This document shows, in pieces, positions 35,968 through 44,372 of a stretch of 64,000 nt of DNA. Both the position numbers and the translations under genes were made by a program. The notes below the pieces were generated by a model. That model was not told the origin of the DNA. It did no database searches and was given only the letters and a program-made list of their open reading frames with translations. This DNA is from Halonotius aquaticus (lineage in GTDB: Archaea; Halobacteriota; Halobacteria; Halobacteriales; Haloferacaceae), in NCBI RefSeq assembly GCF_003605575.1, contig NZ_QKNY01000009.1, positions 62,001-126,000 on the forward strand, given 5' to 3'. Positions within the stretch are counted from its first letter, which is position 1. Every line of letters starts with the position of its first letter.

Positions 35968-36261
35968 ATGAACCGAACAACACTCCTCGCAGTCGGCGCG
36001 GGGCTGCTAGTGCTTGTCGCCGGACTCCCGGCGGCCGCAGCTGCCGCCCCCGCGGACGCACCGATCGACGCTCAAACGCCCGACGATCGATCTGTCGGCC
36101 CCAGCGACGGGCTGCCGGGACCGGTGCCGGATTTCGTGAGCGACATCCATAGCACGATCACCAGCTTCCTCAACGGCGATATCGACTCACTCGGCGAGTC
36201 GCTGCGTGGGCTGCTCTCAGATCGCGGCCCCGCTGACGCCGGCAACAGCACAGACGCGTAA
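35968..36261 (+). CDS. small secreted protein, unknown
   Basis: A 97-residue protein with a Sec-type signal (TTLLAVGAGLLVLVAGLPAA, likely cleaved within the Ala run near residue 27). The mature part of about 70 residues is Asp/Gly/Ser/Pro-rich with one amphipathic helix (DFVSDIHSTITSFLNGDIDS). No domain was recognised. It is followed 35 bp later by a lipoprotein gene on the same strand, so the two may form a unit of extracellular proteins. Confidence 0.65.
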   Translation: MNRTTLLAVGAGLLVLVAGLPAAAAAAPADAPIDAQTPDDRSVGPSDGLPGPVPDFVSDIHSTITSFLNGDIDSLGESLRGLLSDRGPADAGNSTDA

Positions 36262-36295
36262 ACAAAGACGTATCCCTCCAACAGAACCATACATA

Positions 36296-37171
36296 ATGAT
36301 GCCATCTTCACGCGAGCACCTTGATCGACGAACATATCTCAAAACAACTGGCCTTGCGACCGCCGGCATGGTTGGCCTTGCCGGCTGTACAGGCGACAGC
36401 GACAGCGGGAGCGACGGCGGCGACAGCGACGGAACCACCTACGGGACACTATCGACAGCCGTGACCGACCAGCCGAGCGCGATCGATGACTTCGAATCGC
36501 TCACAGTCACCATCGACGGGATCTGGATCACACCCGCTGGGAGCGACGAGGAAGACGCCGACGACAGCGACGAGGCGACAAACGAGACAGACACCAACGA
36601 GACCGAAACAAACGACACAGACACCAACGAAACCGAAACAAACGAGACCGACGACGACGCCGAAGAGATGGAGGAAGCGGATGACGACGGCGAAGACAAC
36701 GACTCTGGCCGACGGTACATCGAGTTCGAGGAGCCCCAAGAGGCCGACCTTGTGCAGCTACAGGGCAGCAGCACGAAACTCATCGACGAGACGGAAGTCG
36801 AGACCGGCGACTACGCGTTTCTCCAGATCAATGTCGCTGGCACCGAGGGCGTCCTGACCGACGGCTCCGAAGCCGAGGTCACCACCCCCGGGAACGCACC
36901 GCTAAAGTTCAACACAAGCTTCGAGATCCGCCCCGAGGAGACAACCCGATTTATCGCCGACTTCGCGCCGAACAAACGAGGGCGCAATGGCTACATCATC
37001 CGGCCGGTCGCGACGTCGACAACGGTGCTCTACGGTGACGAAGAGTACGACGGTGGCGACGGCGACACCACCGATGATGGCGGCAACACCACCGACGAGG
37101 AAACGATGGACGGCAATCAAACAGCCGACGGCGGCAGTCAAAACGAGACGACGACGAACCAGACCGCGTAA
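36296..37171 (+). CDS. DUF4382-type lipoprotein with acidic repeat insert
   Basis: A 291-residue exported lipoprotein. It has twin Met codons, then a Tat-like DRRTYLKTTGLATAGMVGLA and lipobox LAGCTGDSD. The body resembles DUF4382 (STAVTDQPSAIDDFESLTVT, VTIDGIWI, VQLQGSSTKLIDETEVETGD, YAFLQINVAGTEG). It is interrupted at about residues 82-140 by a Thr-Asn-Glu/Asp low-complexity stretch encoded by 30-bp tandem repeats (36578-36652). The C-terminus is another Asn/Thr/Asp-rich tail. It is probably displayed on the cell surface. Function unknown. Confidence 0.8.
   Translation: MMPSSREHLDRRTYLKTTGLATAGMVGLAGCTGDSDSGSDGGDSDGTTYGTLSTAVTDQPSAIDDFESLTVTIDGIWITPAGSDEEDADDSDEATNETDTNETETNDTDTNETETNETDDDAEEMEEADDDGEDNDSGRRYIEFEEPQEADLVQLQGSSTKLIDETEVETGDYAFLQINVAGTEGVLTDGSEAEVTTPGNAPLKFNTSFEIRPEETTRFIADFAPNKRGRNGYIIRPVATSTTVLYGDEEYDGGDGDTTDDGGNTTDEETMDGNQTADGGSQNETTTNQTA
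36578..36652. repeat. 30-bp tandem repeat inside the lipoprotein gene
   Basis: About two and a half 30-bp units starting ACAAACGAGACAGACACCAA encode alternating T-N-E-T-D/E. The units differ at a few third positions. The insert sits between two conserved parts of the DUF4382 domain and would form an extended acidic loop. Confidence 0.75.
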
Positions 37172-37209
37172 GCGGCGCTGTCAGTCCAGAACGTCCAGTT
37201 CCCAGACGA

Positions 37210-37770
37210 TTACCGCTTGTTTTCGAGGACGGCCCATCCGATGCCACCAAGCCCAGCACAAACAGCCGGATAGAGGACGCCCGCGAGGATGATCGCGGCC
37301 GTGAGATCCGGGGCGCCGGTGGCGCCACCGACAGTGATCTCGAACAGCAGCCCACCGATCACCGTCACCACCAGATAGCCCGGCACCACGCTCAGCCCAG
37401 CGAGACCGCCGGCTGTGGGATCGGTGGCGGCCTGCTGTCGGGAGATGAGCGCGCCGGCCGCGATCAGGAGCACCACCGGAACCAGATACAACGCTGGCGT
37501 GAATCCGGTGTCACCACCGATGTAGGCCGTCGTCTGGCTCCCGAGAATCGGGATATCGAGGACGACATCCACGAAATGGGCGTTGTAGAACACCCAGCCG
37601 ACCAACTCGTGGGTCGCCGGCGCGCCATCAAGCGTTTCGATGATCCGATTGAGCGGGGAGTCTCGGAGATTCGGTGCAACGAGGAGGTATGTGATCGCGT
37701 AGCCGACGACCCACGGAAGGGTACCGACGAGGCTGCCGGTCGCAATCGAGCGGGGAGTAATCGAGGGCAT
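37210..37770 (-). CDS. multi-pass membrane protein, unknown
   Basis: A 186-residue protein starting MPSITPRSIATGSLVGTLPW. Hydrophobic segments near residues 12-34, 80-105, 117-140 and 150-180 suggest four to five membrane helices. An extracellular loop carries LNRIIETLDGAPATHELVGW. Haloarchaea have many uncharacterised proteins with the opening PRSIATGSLVGTLPWVVGYA. The longer in-frame start at 37905 adds a Cys/Arg-rich stretch and is not supported. Convergent with the DUF4382 gene. Confidence 0.65.
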   Translation of the reverse strand: MPSITPRSIATGSLVGTLPWVVGYAITYLLVAPNLRDSPLNRIIETLDGAPATHELVGWVFYNAHFVDVVLDIPILGSQTTAYIGGDTGFTPALYLVPVVLLIAAGALISRQQAATDPTAGGLAGLSVVPGYLVVTVIGGLLFEITVGGATGAPDLTAAIILAGVLYPAVCAGLGGIGWAVLENKR

Positions 37771-37942
37771 CAATCGCCTGATGTGTCCCAGCGGCAAAAG
37801 GAGTGGCCTTACTGTCTCGTGATTCGTTGGCGGCGCGGTTGAGGCCAATGTGCGCCGATTGTCTCGCCACGTTTGGCAACTACTGACACCGAAACCGGCT
37901 GTCATAAGACCTTTATTCCGGCTAATTAGATATCATTACACG

Positions 37943-38914
37943 ATGTCAGCAGACTTCCCAGAGTACCTCGATGTCGATTACACCGACGGCGAGGGCGAAG
38001 ATCCAGCCGACTATCCGCAGTTACCCGATAAGATCGAAAAAGCCATCGACGTGACCAAAGCCGGCCTCGAACAGTACGAGAATCCGGCGGTCATGTGGAC
38101 CGGCGGCAAAGACTCGACGCTGACGCTGTATTTCATCAACCAGGTCGCCGAAAAGTACGGCTACGACAAGCCGACGGCGGTCTTCATCGACCACTACCAG
38201 CACTTCGATGAGATCACCGACTTCATCGAACACTGGGCCGAGGAGTGGGATATCGACCTCGTCTACGCCCGCAACGAGGACGTGGGCGCGTACGTCGATG
38301 AACACGGCCTCGAACCCGGCGACGACATCCCGATCTCGGAACTCTCCGAGCACAACCAACACCACGTGCGGGAGATCCTCGAATACGAGGACGAAACCTT
38401 CCCGTTCCTGCTGGACACCTACGTCGGCAACCACCTGCTGAAGACGGTCGCGCTCAACGACGCCCTCGAAACCCACGACATCGACGGTGTCATCTCCGGC
38501 GTCCGCTGGGACGAACAGGAGGCCCGCGCCGACGAGACGTTCTTCAGCCCACGACACGACCCCGACATCTACCCACCCCACGACCGCGTCCAGCCGATCC
38601 TCCAGTTCGACGAAAGCGACGTGTGGGGCGTATTCTGGAACTACGTCGTGCCGGACACCGTTGAGGCGTTCCCGGATGACGGCTACGTGCCGGAATCGGC
38701 CGACGACCTGCCGGACGGCGTCGAGCAGGACGACGTGCCGATCTCCCCGAAATACTTCGCCGGCTTCCGGAGTCTCGGCAGCGAAGTCAGCACCGAAAAG
38801 ACGACCGACGAGCCCGCGTGGCTGCAGGATCTCGACAACACGACCGAACGCGCCGGTCGCGCCCAGGACAAGGAAGACTTGATGGAGCGACTGCGCGATC
38901 TCGGCTACATGTAG
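37943..38914 (+). CDS. PP-loop protein of the PAPS reductase/CysD superfamily, cysteine-free
   Basis: A 323-residue soluble protein. The PP-loop is MWTGGKDSTLTLYFINQVAE. The later core is DGVISGVRWDEQEARADETF then FSPRHDPDIYPPHDRVQPIL and DESDVWGVFWNYVVPD, the pattern shared by PAPS reductases and CysD adenylyltransferases. It contains no cysteine at all, so the catalytic Cys of a true PAPS reductase is missing. An ATP-pyrophosphatase or adenylating role is more likely. The ATG at 37943 is chosen; the upstream extension is basic and unlike the family. No sulfate-assimilation genes are adjacent. Confidence 0.8.
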   Translation: MSADFPEYLDVDYTDGEGEDPADYPQLPDKIEKAIDVTKAGLEQYENPAVMWTGGKDSTLTLYFINQVAEKYGYDKPTAVFIDHYQHFDEITDFIEHWAEEWDIDLVYARNEDVGAYVDEHGLEPGDDIPISELSEHNQHHVREILEYEDETFPFLLDTYVGNHLLKTVALNDALETHDIDGVISGVRWDEQEARADETFFSPRHDPDIYPPHDRVQPILQFDESDVWGVFWNYVVPDTVEAFPDDGYVPESADDLPDGVEQDDVPISPKYFAGFRSLGSEVSTEKTTDEPAWLQDLDNTTERAGRAQDKEDLMERLRDLGYM

Positions 38915-39005
38915 ACGACGGCCGAACGGCGTTTCCGAGCGCGCGGTAGCGGTCAAACTGGTCAGCAGCATAACCCTTTTTTCTCATCTCGGTAAGGCTG
39001 ACTGA

Positions 39006-40448
39006 ATGTCAGATTCTGCGTCGACACAGACGGAAAAACTCTACATTGATGGAGCGTGGCAGGAGGGAAGCGAGACGATCGTTGTGTCCGATCTCGCAAC
39101 CGACGGGACAGCCGGCCAGATCGCGGCGGCCTCACAACAGCAGGCCGACGACGCGCTGGCGGCAGCCGCGGCGGCCCAGCCGGCGATGGCAGAGACGACC
39201 GCCGTCGAACGCGCAGGGTGGCTTGAGACGATCGCCGACGCTGTCGAGGCCCGTGCCGAGGCGTTCACCGACACGATCGTCCGAGAGGCCGGCAAACCGA
39301 TCTCCTCAGCCAGCGGCGCGCCGGCGGCGGCCGCCGAACGCTTCCGGTTTGCGGCCGCCGAGGCCCGCGATCTGGCGACAAACTACGGCGAGTACCGCGA
39401 GGGCGCGACCGCCGGCCACGAGGAGTGGACGGCTATCGTCAAACCCGAGCCGATGGGGACGGTGCTCTGTATCTCGCCGTACAACTATCCGCTCCAGACA
39501 ACCGTTCTGCAGATTGCCCCAGCACTGGCGGCCGGCAATACGATCGTCCTCAAACCTTCCTCGAAGACCCCGTTGACCGCGGCGATACTGACCGATGTGA
39601 TCACCTCGGCCGTCGACTTGCCTGATGGCGCGATCAACTTCGTGCCCGGCCACAGCAGCGAGATCGGCGACACACTGGCCGGTGACGACCGCGTTGACAC
39701 CATCGCGATGACCGGCTCCTCGGGCGCTGGCCAGCACGTCGCCCGCGAGTCCGGCATGGTCAACCTCGTGATGGAACTCGGCGGCAACGCTCCGGCGATC
39801 GTGTTCCCGGATGCGACCCTCGCCGACGCGGCGGGCTCCTGTGCGGCCGGGTCATTCAAATTCGGCGGCCAGCGGTGTTCCGCGGTCTCTCGGGTACTGA
39901 CCCACGAGTCGATCCACGACGAGATGGTCGAACAGCTTCGGCTGACAATGGATTCGTGGGTCGTCGGCGACCTCTTCCATGAGGACACCGACTTCGGGCC
40001 GCTTATCGACGTTGACCAGGCCAAAACGGTCGAGGAACTCGTCGACGACGCAGTCGACGCCGGCGCGGAGTTGATCGCCGGGGGCGACCGCGACGGCGCG
40101 TTCTACGAGCCGACGTTGCTGGCAAACGTACCCCACGACGCCCGGATCATCCACGAGGAGCAGTTCGGCCCTGTCGCCGCGGTCACCAGCTTTGCGGATG
40201 AGGCCGAGGCGATCGAACTCGCCAACGCCGGTGATCTCGCATTAGATGCCTCGGTGTTCACCACCGACCACGACCGAGCGATGCGGGTCGCCGAGGCCGT
40301 CGACGCCGGTGGGGTGCGGATCAACGGCGCGCCCTCCCATGGCTTGGGCGATATTCCCTTCGGCGGCAACGACGGCTCCGGAATCAACCGCGAGGGGATT
40401 CACGCCACCATCGAGCAGATGCTCCGCAAGAAGTCGATCATCCTGTAG
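39006..40448 (+). CDS. NAD(P)-dependent aldehyde dehydrogenase (GapN/lactaldehyde type)
   Basis: A 480-residue enzyme oxidising an aldehyde to the acid. Family blocks are the cofactor site MGTVLCISPYNYPLQTTVLQ, VLKPSSKTPLTA and ITMTGS-like IAMTGSSGAGQHVAR; the catalytic Glu in LVMELGGNAPAIVF; the catalytic Cys in KFGGQRCSAVSRVL; and the C-terminal EEQFGPVAAVTSF. The GQRCSAVSR context is typical of nonphosphorylating glyceraldehyde-3-phosphate and lactaldehyde dehydrogenases, but the substrate cannot be fixed here. Only 40 bp separate it from dph6. Confidence 0.9.
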   Translation: MSDSASTQTEKLYIDGAWQEGSETIVVSDLATDGTAGQIAAASQQQADDALAAAAAAQPAMAETTAVERAGWLETIADAVEARAEAFTDTIVREAGKPISSASGAPAAAAERFRFAAAEARDLATNYGEYREGATAGHEEWTAIVKPEPMGTVLCISPYNYPLQTTVLQIAPALAAGNTIVLKPSSKTPLTAAILTDVITSAVDLPDGAINFVPGHSSEIGDTLAGDDRVDTIAMTGSSGAGQHVARESGMVNLVMELGGNAPAIVFPDATLADAAGSCAAGSFKFGGQRCSAVSRVLTHESIHDEMVEQLRLTMDSWVVGDLFHEDTDFGPLIDVDQAKTVEELVDDAVDAGAELIAGGDRDGAFYEPTLLANVPHDARIIHEEQFGPVAAVTSFADEAEAIELANAGDLALDASVFTTDHDRAMRVAEAVDAGGVRINGAPSHGLGDIPFGGNDGSGINREGIHATIEQMLRKKSIIL

Positions 40449-40490
40449 CCGACCAAAGGGGGTATTACGCTCCCGGTTCTGCACCGGGGT

Positions 40491-41204
40491 ATGACAGACG
40501 ATTGGGTGAGCCTCTTTTCTGGCGGGAAGGACTCCTCGTGGGCGCTCTATCAGGCCCTTGCGGCGGGCCACAACGTGACGCGACTGCTGACCGTCCACCC
40601 CTCCGAGGACTCCTATATGTATCACGTCCCCGAGACACAACTCGCCAGTCTCGCCGCCGAGAGCATCGGCATCGACCTCATCGAAATTGATCCCGGCGAT
40701 CTCGACGCCCACGAGGCGACTGACTCGGCCGCCCAAGGCGACGCCGAACTCGAACCGCTGGAAGAAGCCCTGACTGCTCTCGCCGACGACATCGACCTTG
40801 CGGGCGTCACCGCGGGTGCCATCGAAAGCGAGTTCCAGACCAACCGGATTCAGGGCATGTGTGACCGCCTCGGGATCGACCTCTTTGCGCCGCTGTGGCA
40901 GCGCGATCCCGAGGAACTCGCCGCCGAGATGCTGGATGCTGGTTTTGAGATCACAATCCTTCAGGTGGCGGCCTACGGGCTCGACGAATCATGGCTCGGC
41001 CGCACGCTCGACGCCGACGCTATCGACGACCTCAGAGAACTCAATGCGGAGTACGGCGTCCACCTCCTTGGCGAAGGCGGCGAGTTCGAGACCTTTGTCA
41101 CCAATGGCCCACACATGGATCGGCGCATTGAGTTGGAGTACGACACAGAGTGGAACGGCGACAGCGGCCGCATCCGGATCACTGACGCGAAGCTAGTCGA
41201 GTAG
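40491..41204 (+). CDS. dph6: diphthine-ammonia ligase (Dph6-like ATP pyrophosphatase)
   Basis: Catalyses the final amidation in diphthamide modification of elongation factor aEF2. The protein is 237 residues. The PP-loop SLFSGGKDSSWALYQAL opens the protein. Family motifs VTAGAIESEFQTNRIQGMCD, APLWQRDPEELAAEML and LLGEGGEFETFVTNGP follow in the right order and spacing, the last being the most diagnostic. Length is normal for the archaeal enzyme. Confidence 0.93.
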   Translation: MTDDWVSLFSGGKDSSWALYQALAAGHNVTRLLTVHPSEDSYMYHVPETQLASLAAESIGIDLIEIDPGDLDAHEATDSAAQGDAELEPLEEALTALADDIDLAGVTAGAIESEFQTNRIQGMCDRLGIDLFAPLWQRDPEELAAEMLDAGFEITILQVAAYGLDESWLGRTLDADAIDDLRELNAEYGVHLLGEGGEFETFVTNGPHMDRRIELEYDTEWNGDSGRIRITDAKLVE

Positions 41205-41234
41205 CTGAGCCACGAAAAATCGATCCAGCGAACG

Positions 41235-41260
41235 TTTTTATGTGATACAGCTGTATCACA
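41235..41260. promoter_or_regulatory. toxin-antitoxin operator: perfect 20-bp palindrome plus TATA
   Basis: The halves TGTGATACAG (41241-41250) and CTGTATCACA (41251-41260) form a perfect 20-bp palindrome that ends four bases before the RHH antitoxin ATG. It overlaps a TTTTTAT TATA-like box at 41235-41241. A bound RHH dimer or tetramer here would block transcription, which is how such modules autoregulate. Confidence 0.75.
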
Positions 41261-41264
41261 GTAT

Positions 41265-41540
41265 ATGAGCACCGAGAGCGAGCAGGGCGACGACCGGATG
41301 GCGAAAATCAACGTTCGGGTTCCGGAATCGCTCCTCGATCAGATCGACGCAGCATGGGAACAACGCGGCTACGCCAGCAAATCCGAGGCGATCCGTGACG
41401 CACTCCGTGAGTGGGCCAACGAGCCGGCAGCACTCTCCGAGGAGACACTGGCTGCACTTGAGACGAGCCGCGAGCAGGTCGACAACGGTGAGACAGTCTC
41501 GGCCGCGGAAGCGCGCGAACGATTAGGGCTCGATGACTGA
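41265..41540 (+). CDS. ribbon-helix-helix antitoxin/repressor
   Basis: A 91-residue protein. After a short acidic leader, KINVRVPESLLDQIDAAWEQ then RGYASKSEAIRDALREW form a CopG/Arc-type ribbon-helix-helix. The beta-strand is KINVRV, and the helices carry the SKSEAIRDAL pattern. The C-terminal 40 residues (acidic, ALSEETLAALETSREQVDNG) probably wrap the toxin. It overlaps the toxin ORF by 8 bases and sits directly behind the palindromic operator. A Met at codon 12 is an alternative start, but the operator spacing favours the first ATG. Confidence 0.9.
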   Translation: MSTESEQGDDRMAKINVRVPESLLDQIDAAWEQRGYASKSEAIRDALREWANEPAALSEETLAALETSREQVDNGETVSAAEARERLGLDD

Positions 41541-41796
41541 GGTCAGCTACACCGAGAAAGCGATCGATCAGTTGGAAGATCTCGAAGCACAGACCGCGGA
41601 TCGGATTCTGTCGAAGGTCGACGACGCAGCCGAGTGGCCGGATCACCACCTTGCATCACTGCGTGGGTTTCCGTACTACAAACTCCGAATCGGCGACTAT
41701 CGTGCCATCATCTCGTGGGATCGCAACGACGAGAGCCTGCGTGTCGAAGCCGTCGGGCACCGGAGCACGATCTACGACCGACATCTTCCACCGTAA
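41533..41796 (+). CDS. RelE/ParE-family toxin
   Basis: An 87-residue protein, MTEVSYTEKAIDQLEDLEAQ. Later blocks are PDHHLASLRGFPYYKLRIGD then YRAIISWDRNDESLRVEAVG and HRSTIYDR. The K-L-R-x-G-D-Y-R-A-I core is the RelE/ParE superfamily signature, and the H-R-x-x-I-Y end is typical too. Target (mRNA on the ribosome or DNA gyrase) is not decidable. It is translated by overlap with the antitoxin gene, forming a complete type II module. Confidence 0.9.
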   Translation: MTEVSYTEKAIDQLEDLEAQTADRILSKVDDAAEWPDHHLASLRGFPYYKLRIGDYRAIISWDRNDESLRVEAVGHRSTIYDRHLPP

Positions 41797-41856
41797 CGAC
41801 AGCACAACCGAACCGTACTGGCTGTGTTTTTGATCGTCGGCGATAGAGGGGTATAC

Positions 41857-42150
41857 ATGACCGATTCAACGCGTCGTGAACGACTGGCCGACCGCCTCGG
41901 CGAGGGGCCAGCGACCGCCAGCGAACTCGCCGACGAACTCGATACACCGGTCTCGACAATCTACACCGATATCCAACACGTCGCCCGATCGACACGCTAC
42001 GCCGAACAACGGGAGTTCCTCGTCGCGCCACCGGAGTGTGTGAACTGTGGGTTCAGCGGCTACGATGATCCAATCAACTATCCCTCACGCTGTCCGGAGT
42101 GTCGCAGCGAAAATATCGAGGAAGCCGTCTTCAAAATCGACGCGGAATAA
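41857..42150 (+). CDS. HTH plus zinc-ribbon transcriptional regulator
   Basis: A 97-residue protein starting MTDSTRRERLADRLGEGPAT. The N-terminal winged HTH (TASELADELDTPVSTIYTDI QHV region, residues 18-40) is followed by a zinc ribbon with cysteine pairs in PPECVNCGFSGY and PSRCPECRSENI. It matches predicted archaeal regulators of the COG3357 type. The ATG at 41857 follows GTATAC. No clear link to the toxin-antitoxin pair upstream beyond proximity (60 bp). Confidence 0.85.
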   Translation: MTDSTRRERLADRLGEGPATASELADELDTPVSTIYTDIQHVARSTRYAEQREFLVAPPECVNCGFSGYDDPINYPSRCPECRSENIEEAVFKIDAE

Positions 42151-42182
42151 CGGAAAACGGTTGTGACGCGCCGGCGTGCCGG

Positions 42183-42875
42183 TTAGGCCGTCGCTTCGAT
42201 CCCGAGTTCAGCTAGGAGTGTCTCGGCGGCCGCCCCGGAGGAGCCCGGACCGCGGGCGGTGATTAGATCGCCGTCGATGGTGACACTGGTGTCGGCATCG
42301 AGTTCAGCATCCCAGTTCGCGCCGGCGGCGATAACCTCATCTTCGACCCAATAGGGGAGTTTCCGGCCATCATCCATCAGGTCGTGGTCATCGACGATCC
42401 CCTCCTCCCACTCGTTGGGGAAGCCGGTCACATCGCGGCCGTCGACAAGATACTCGCCGTCATCGGTGCGGGTGAAGCCGAGCAGCCCGACAGCGTGACA
42501 GACGACGAGCGCGGTGCCCTCGTCGCCAGCGACGGCGTCGGCCAGCAGATCGCGGGCGTGGCGATCCGTATTCACGTCCCACATCGTCCCGTGACCGCCG
42601 GGGAAAACGACAGCATCGTAGTCCGCGGCGTCGACAGTGGTGATCGAGACGGGGTTCTGGAGGCGCTCGTCGGAGCCGTCGCATTCCAATACCTGTTCGG
42701 CGAGTTCCTCGCCGACCTCCGCGGGATCGACCGACCGCTCATCGACGACCGGCGGCTCGCCGGTCGGCGTCGCCACATCAACCTCGACGCCGGCGTCATC
42801 AAGCCGGAGCAGTGGTTCGATACATTCTTCGCCCCAATAGCCGCGCTCGCTAACGACGAACAGTGCGTTTGCCAT
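42183..42875 (-). CDS. DJ-1/PfpI superfamily protein (Hsp31-like class I GATase fold)
   Basis: A 230-residue cytosolic protein. It starts NALFVVSERGYWGEECIEPL with a conserved Glu, then DAVVFPGGHGTMWDVNTD, then the nucleophile elbow ALVVCHAVGLL with Cys-His. The C-terminus is LITARGPGSSGAAAETLLAE. This arrangement fits Hsp31/YhbO-like proteins with deglycase, chaperone or hydratase activity. The extended frame upstream to 43166 is Arg/Pro-rich and antisense to intergenic DNA, so it is rejected. Confidence 0.88.
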   Translation of the reverse strand: MANALFVVSERGYWGEECIEPLLRLDDAGVEVDVATPTGEPPVVDERSVDPAEVGEELAEQVLECDGSDERLQNPVSITTVDAADYDAVVFPGGHGTMWDVNTDRHARDLLADAVAGDEGTALVVCHAVGLLGFTRTDDGEYLVDGRDVTGFPNEWEEGIVDDHDLMDDGRKLPYWVEDEVIAAGANWDAELDADTSVTIDGDLITARGPGSSGAAAETLLAELGIEATA

Positions 42876-43002
42876 CACGAGGTGTATGTACTCAGGCGTA
42901 AAAAGCGGCGGTGCAGCGTGACTGACAGCTTTGTCGGAACGGCAGAACGCGCCGATGTGCGGATGCAGTGGCCGAAACGACTGAGCCGGACAGCATGACC
43001 CG

Positions 43003-44316
43003 TTAGGCGTTCGGCACCGCAGCGTCGAGTTCCTCGCGGGCTTTCTCAAGTTCGGTCTGGACGACAAACGTCGCGTCGCTGCCGTGATCAACCGCGGCCT
43101 CAAGGGCGCGTTTGGTGCCGATCTGCCGGAGGGCCCAGGCGGCTTGGGCGCGGACGTTCGCGTCATCGTCGGCTTTCAGCGTCTCCGACAGCGGCTTGAT
43201 CGCGCGGGTATCGCCGATGAGACCCAGCGCGCGGGCGGCCTGCGGACGAACCACGTCGTTGTCCATCAGCAGTTTGTCGGCCAGCGGCTGGACGGCGCGG
43301 TCGTCGCCGATCTCACCGAGCGCCCGGAAGGTGACCTTCTGGAGCGGCGCGTCGCTGTCGGCGTCGACGTACTCGATCAGCGTCTCGACGGCCTCGGTCG
43401 CGCCCATCTTGCCGAGAATCCGAATGGCGGGTTTGTCTCGCTTTTCGGCGCGGGCGAGCATCGTCTCGATGGCCTCATCGGTCGCGGCGACCGGCCCCAT
43501 GCGTTCGAGGGCGTCGAGACAGTGTTCCTCCATGAAATCCGAATCGAGACTGTCGAGAGCCATGAGAACCATGTCCGTGTTGCCACGCTTTTCATGTTCT
43601 TTGAGGGCGGCCCACTCCATCGGGTAATCCTTGGTGTGGCCGAGGACATCATAGTAGCCCTCCGACTGCAGGGTCTCCCGCACCGAGAGGTCGGCCCACT
43701 CTTGGGCGGCCTCAATGTCGCTGTCGAGCGCGTCAGTTGCCTCAACCAGCGCGGCGATGGTTTCGTTGTCAGCATCGGGGTCGAGGCCGGCTGCCTCGAC
43801 TGCCGCCCCGACGGTATCGAGCGTCGTGGTCGCCTCGGCGAACGTCGCCGGTGATTCCGCCTCGACGTCAATCTGCTCGGCGACGGCGTCAACAAACGAC
43901 CCGACGGCGTCAACAACTTCGCCCTCTCCTTGTTCAGTCCAGTCGCCGTCGTCGATGGCGGCTGTCGCCGCCTCGATAGCGTCAGTTACGTCCTCGGCGT
44001 AGGGGCCACGCGCCGCTTCGAGGTCATCGCGGAGGTCAGCAAGCTGGGAGCGAGCTTCCTCGTGAGGATCGTCGGGGTCGTCTTCGTCGTCCTCGTCAGC
44101 CTCCGGCACTGGCGGGAGGTCAGCCTCGATGGCGTCAAGCGTCGCTGCTACGTCGTCGAGGTCGGCTTCTGTTGCTGCGGCATCGAGTGCCTCAGCGGCG
44201 GCCTCACAGCGTTCGTCAAGATCCTCGGTTGTGGCCAACTCACCGGCGTCGGCGTCAGCCGCATCCTCGGCGTCGACCTCGTCGGCGTCGGTCGGATCGT
44301 CATCGCCGTTGCTCAT
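43003..44316 (-). CDS. HEAT-repeat (PBS lyase-like) protein with acidic N-terminus
   Basis: A 437-residue protein. About the first 110 residues are very acidic, helical and Ala-rich, and probably coiled. The second half contains tandem HEAT/PBS-lyase repeats: DKPAIRILGKMGATEAVETL, VTFRALGEIGDDRAVQPLAD, PQAARALGLIGDTRAIKPLS and VRAQAAWALRQIGTKRALEA. These form a scaffold surface for protein contacts. Similar haloarchaeal proteins are uncharacterised. Upstream of idsA on the same strand, with only 56 bp between. Confidence 0.88.
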   Translation of the reverse strand: MSNGDDDPTDADEVDAEDAADADAGELATTEDLDERCEAAAEALDAAATEADLDDVAATLDAIEADLPPVPEADEDDEDDPDDPHEEARSQLADLRDDLEAARGPYAEDVTDAIEAATAAIDDGDWTEQGEGEVVDAVGSFVDAVAEQIDVEAESPATFAEATTTLDTVGAAVEAAGLDPDADNETIAALVEATDALDSDIEAAQEWADLSVRETLQSEGYYDVLGHTKDYPMEWAALKEHEKRGNTDMVLMALDSLDSDFMEEHCLDALERMGPVAATDEAIETMLARAEKRDKPAIRILGKMGATEAVETLIEYVDADSDAPLQKVTFRALGEIGDDRAVQPLADKLLMDNDVVRPQAARALGLIGDTRAIKPLSETLKADDDANVRAQAAWALRQIGTKRALEAAVDHGSDATFVVQTELEKAREELDAAVPNA

Positions 44317-44372
44317 ATGTCACACACTGCGGGCGATAGTCAAAAGAGCGTTTCCATTCGTGGGTTGGCAGG

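Noticed and set aside
37850-37942. Earlier start for the PP-loop protein
   Set aside because: The extra 31 residues are basic and hydrophobic, unlike the acidic family N-terminus starting at 37943.
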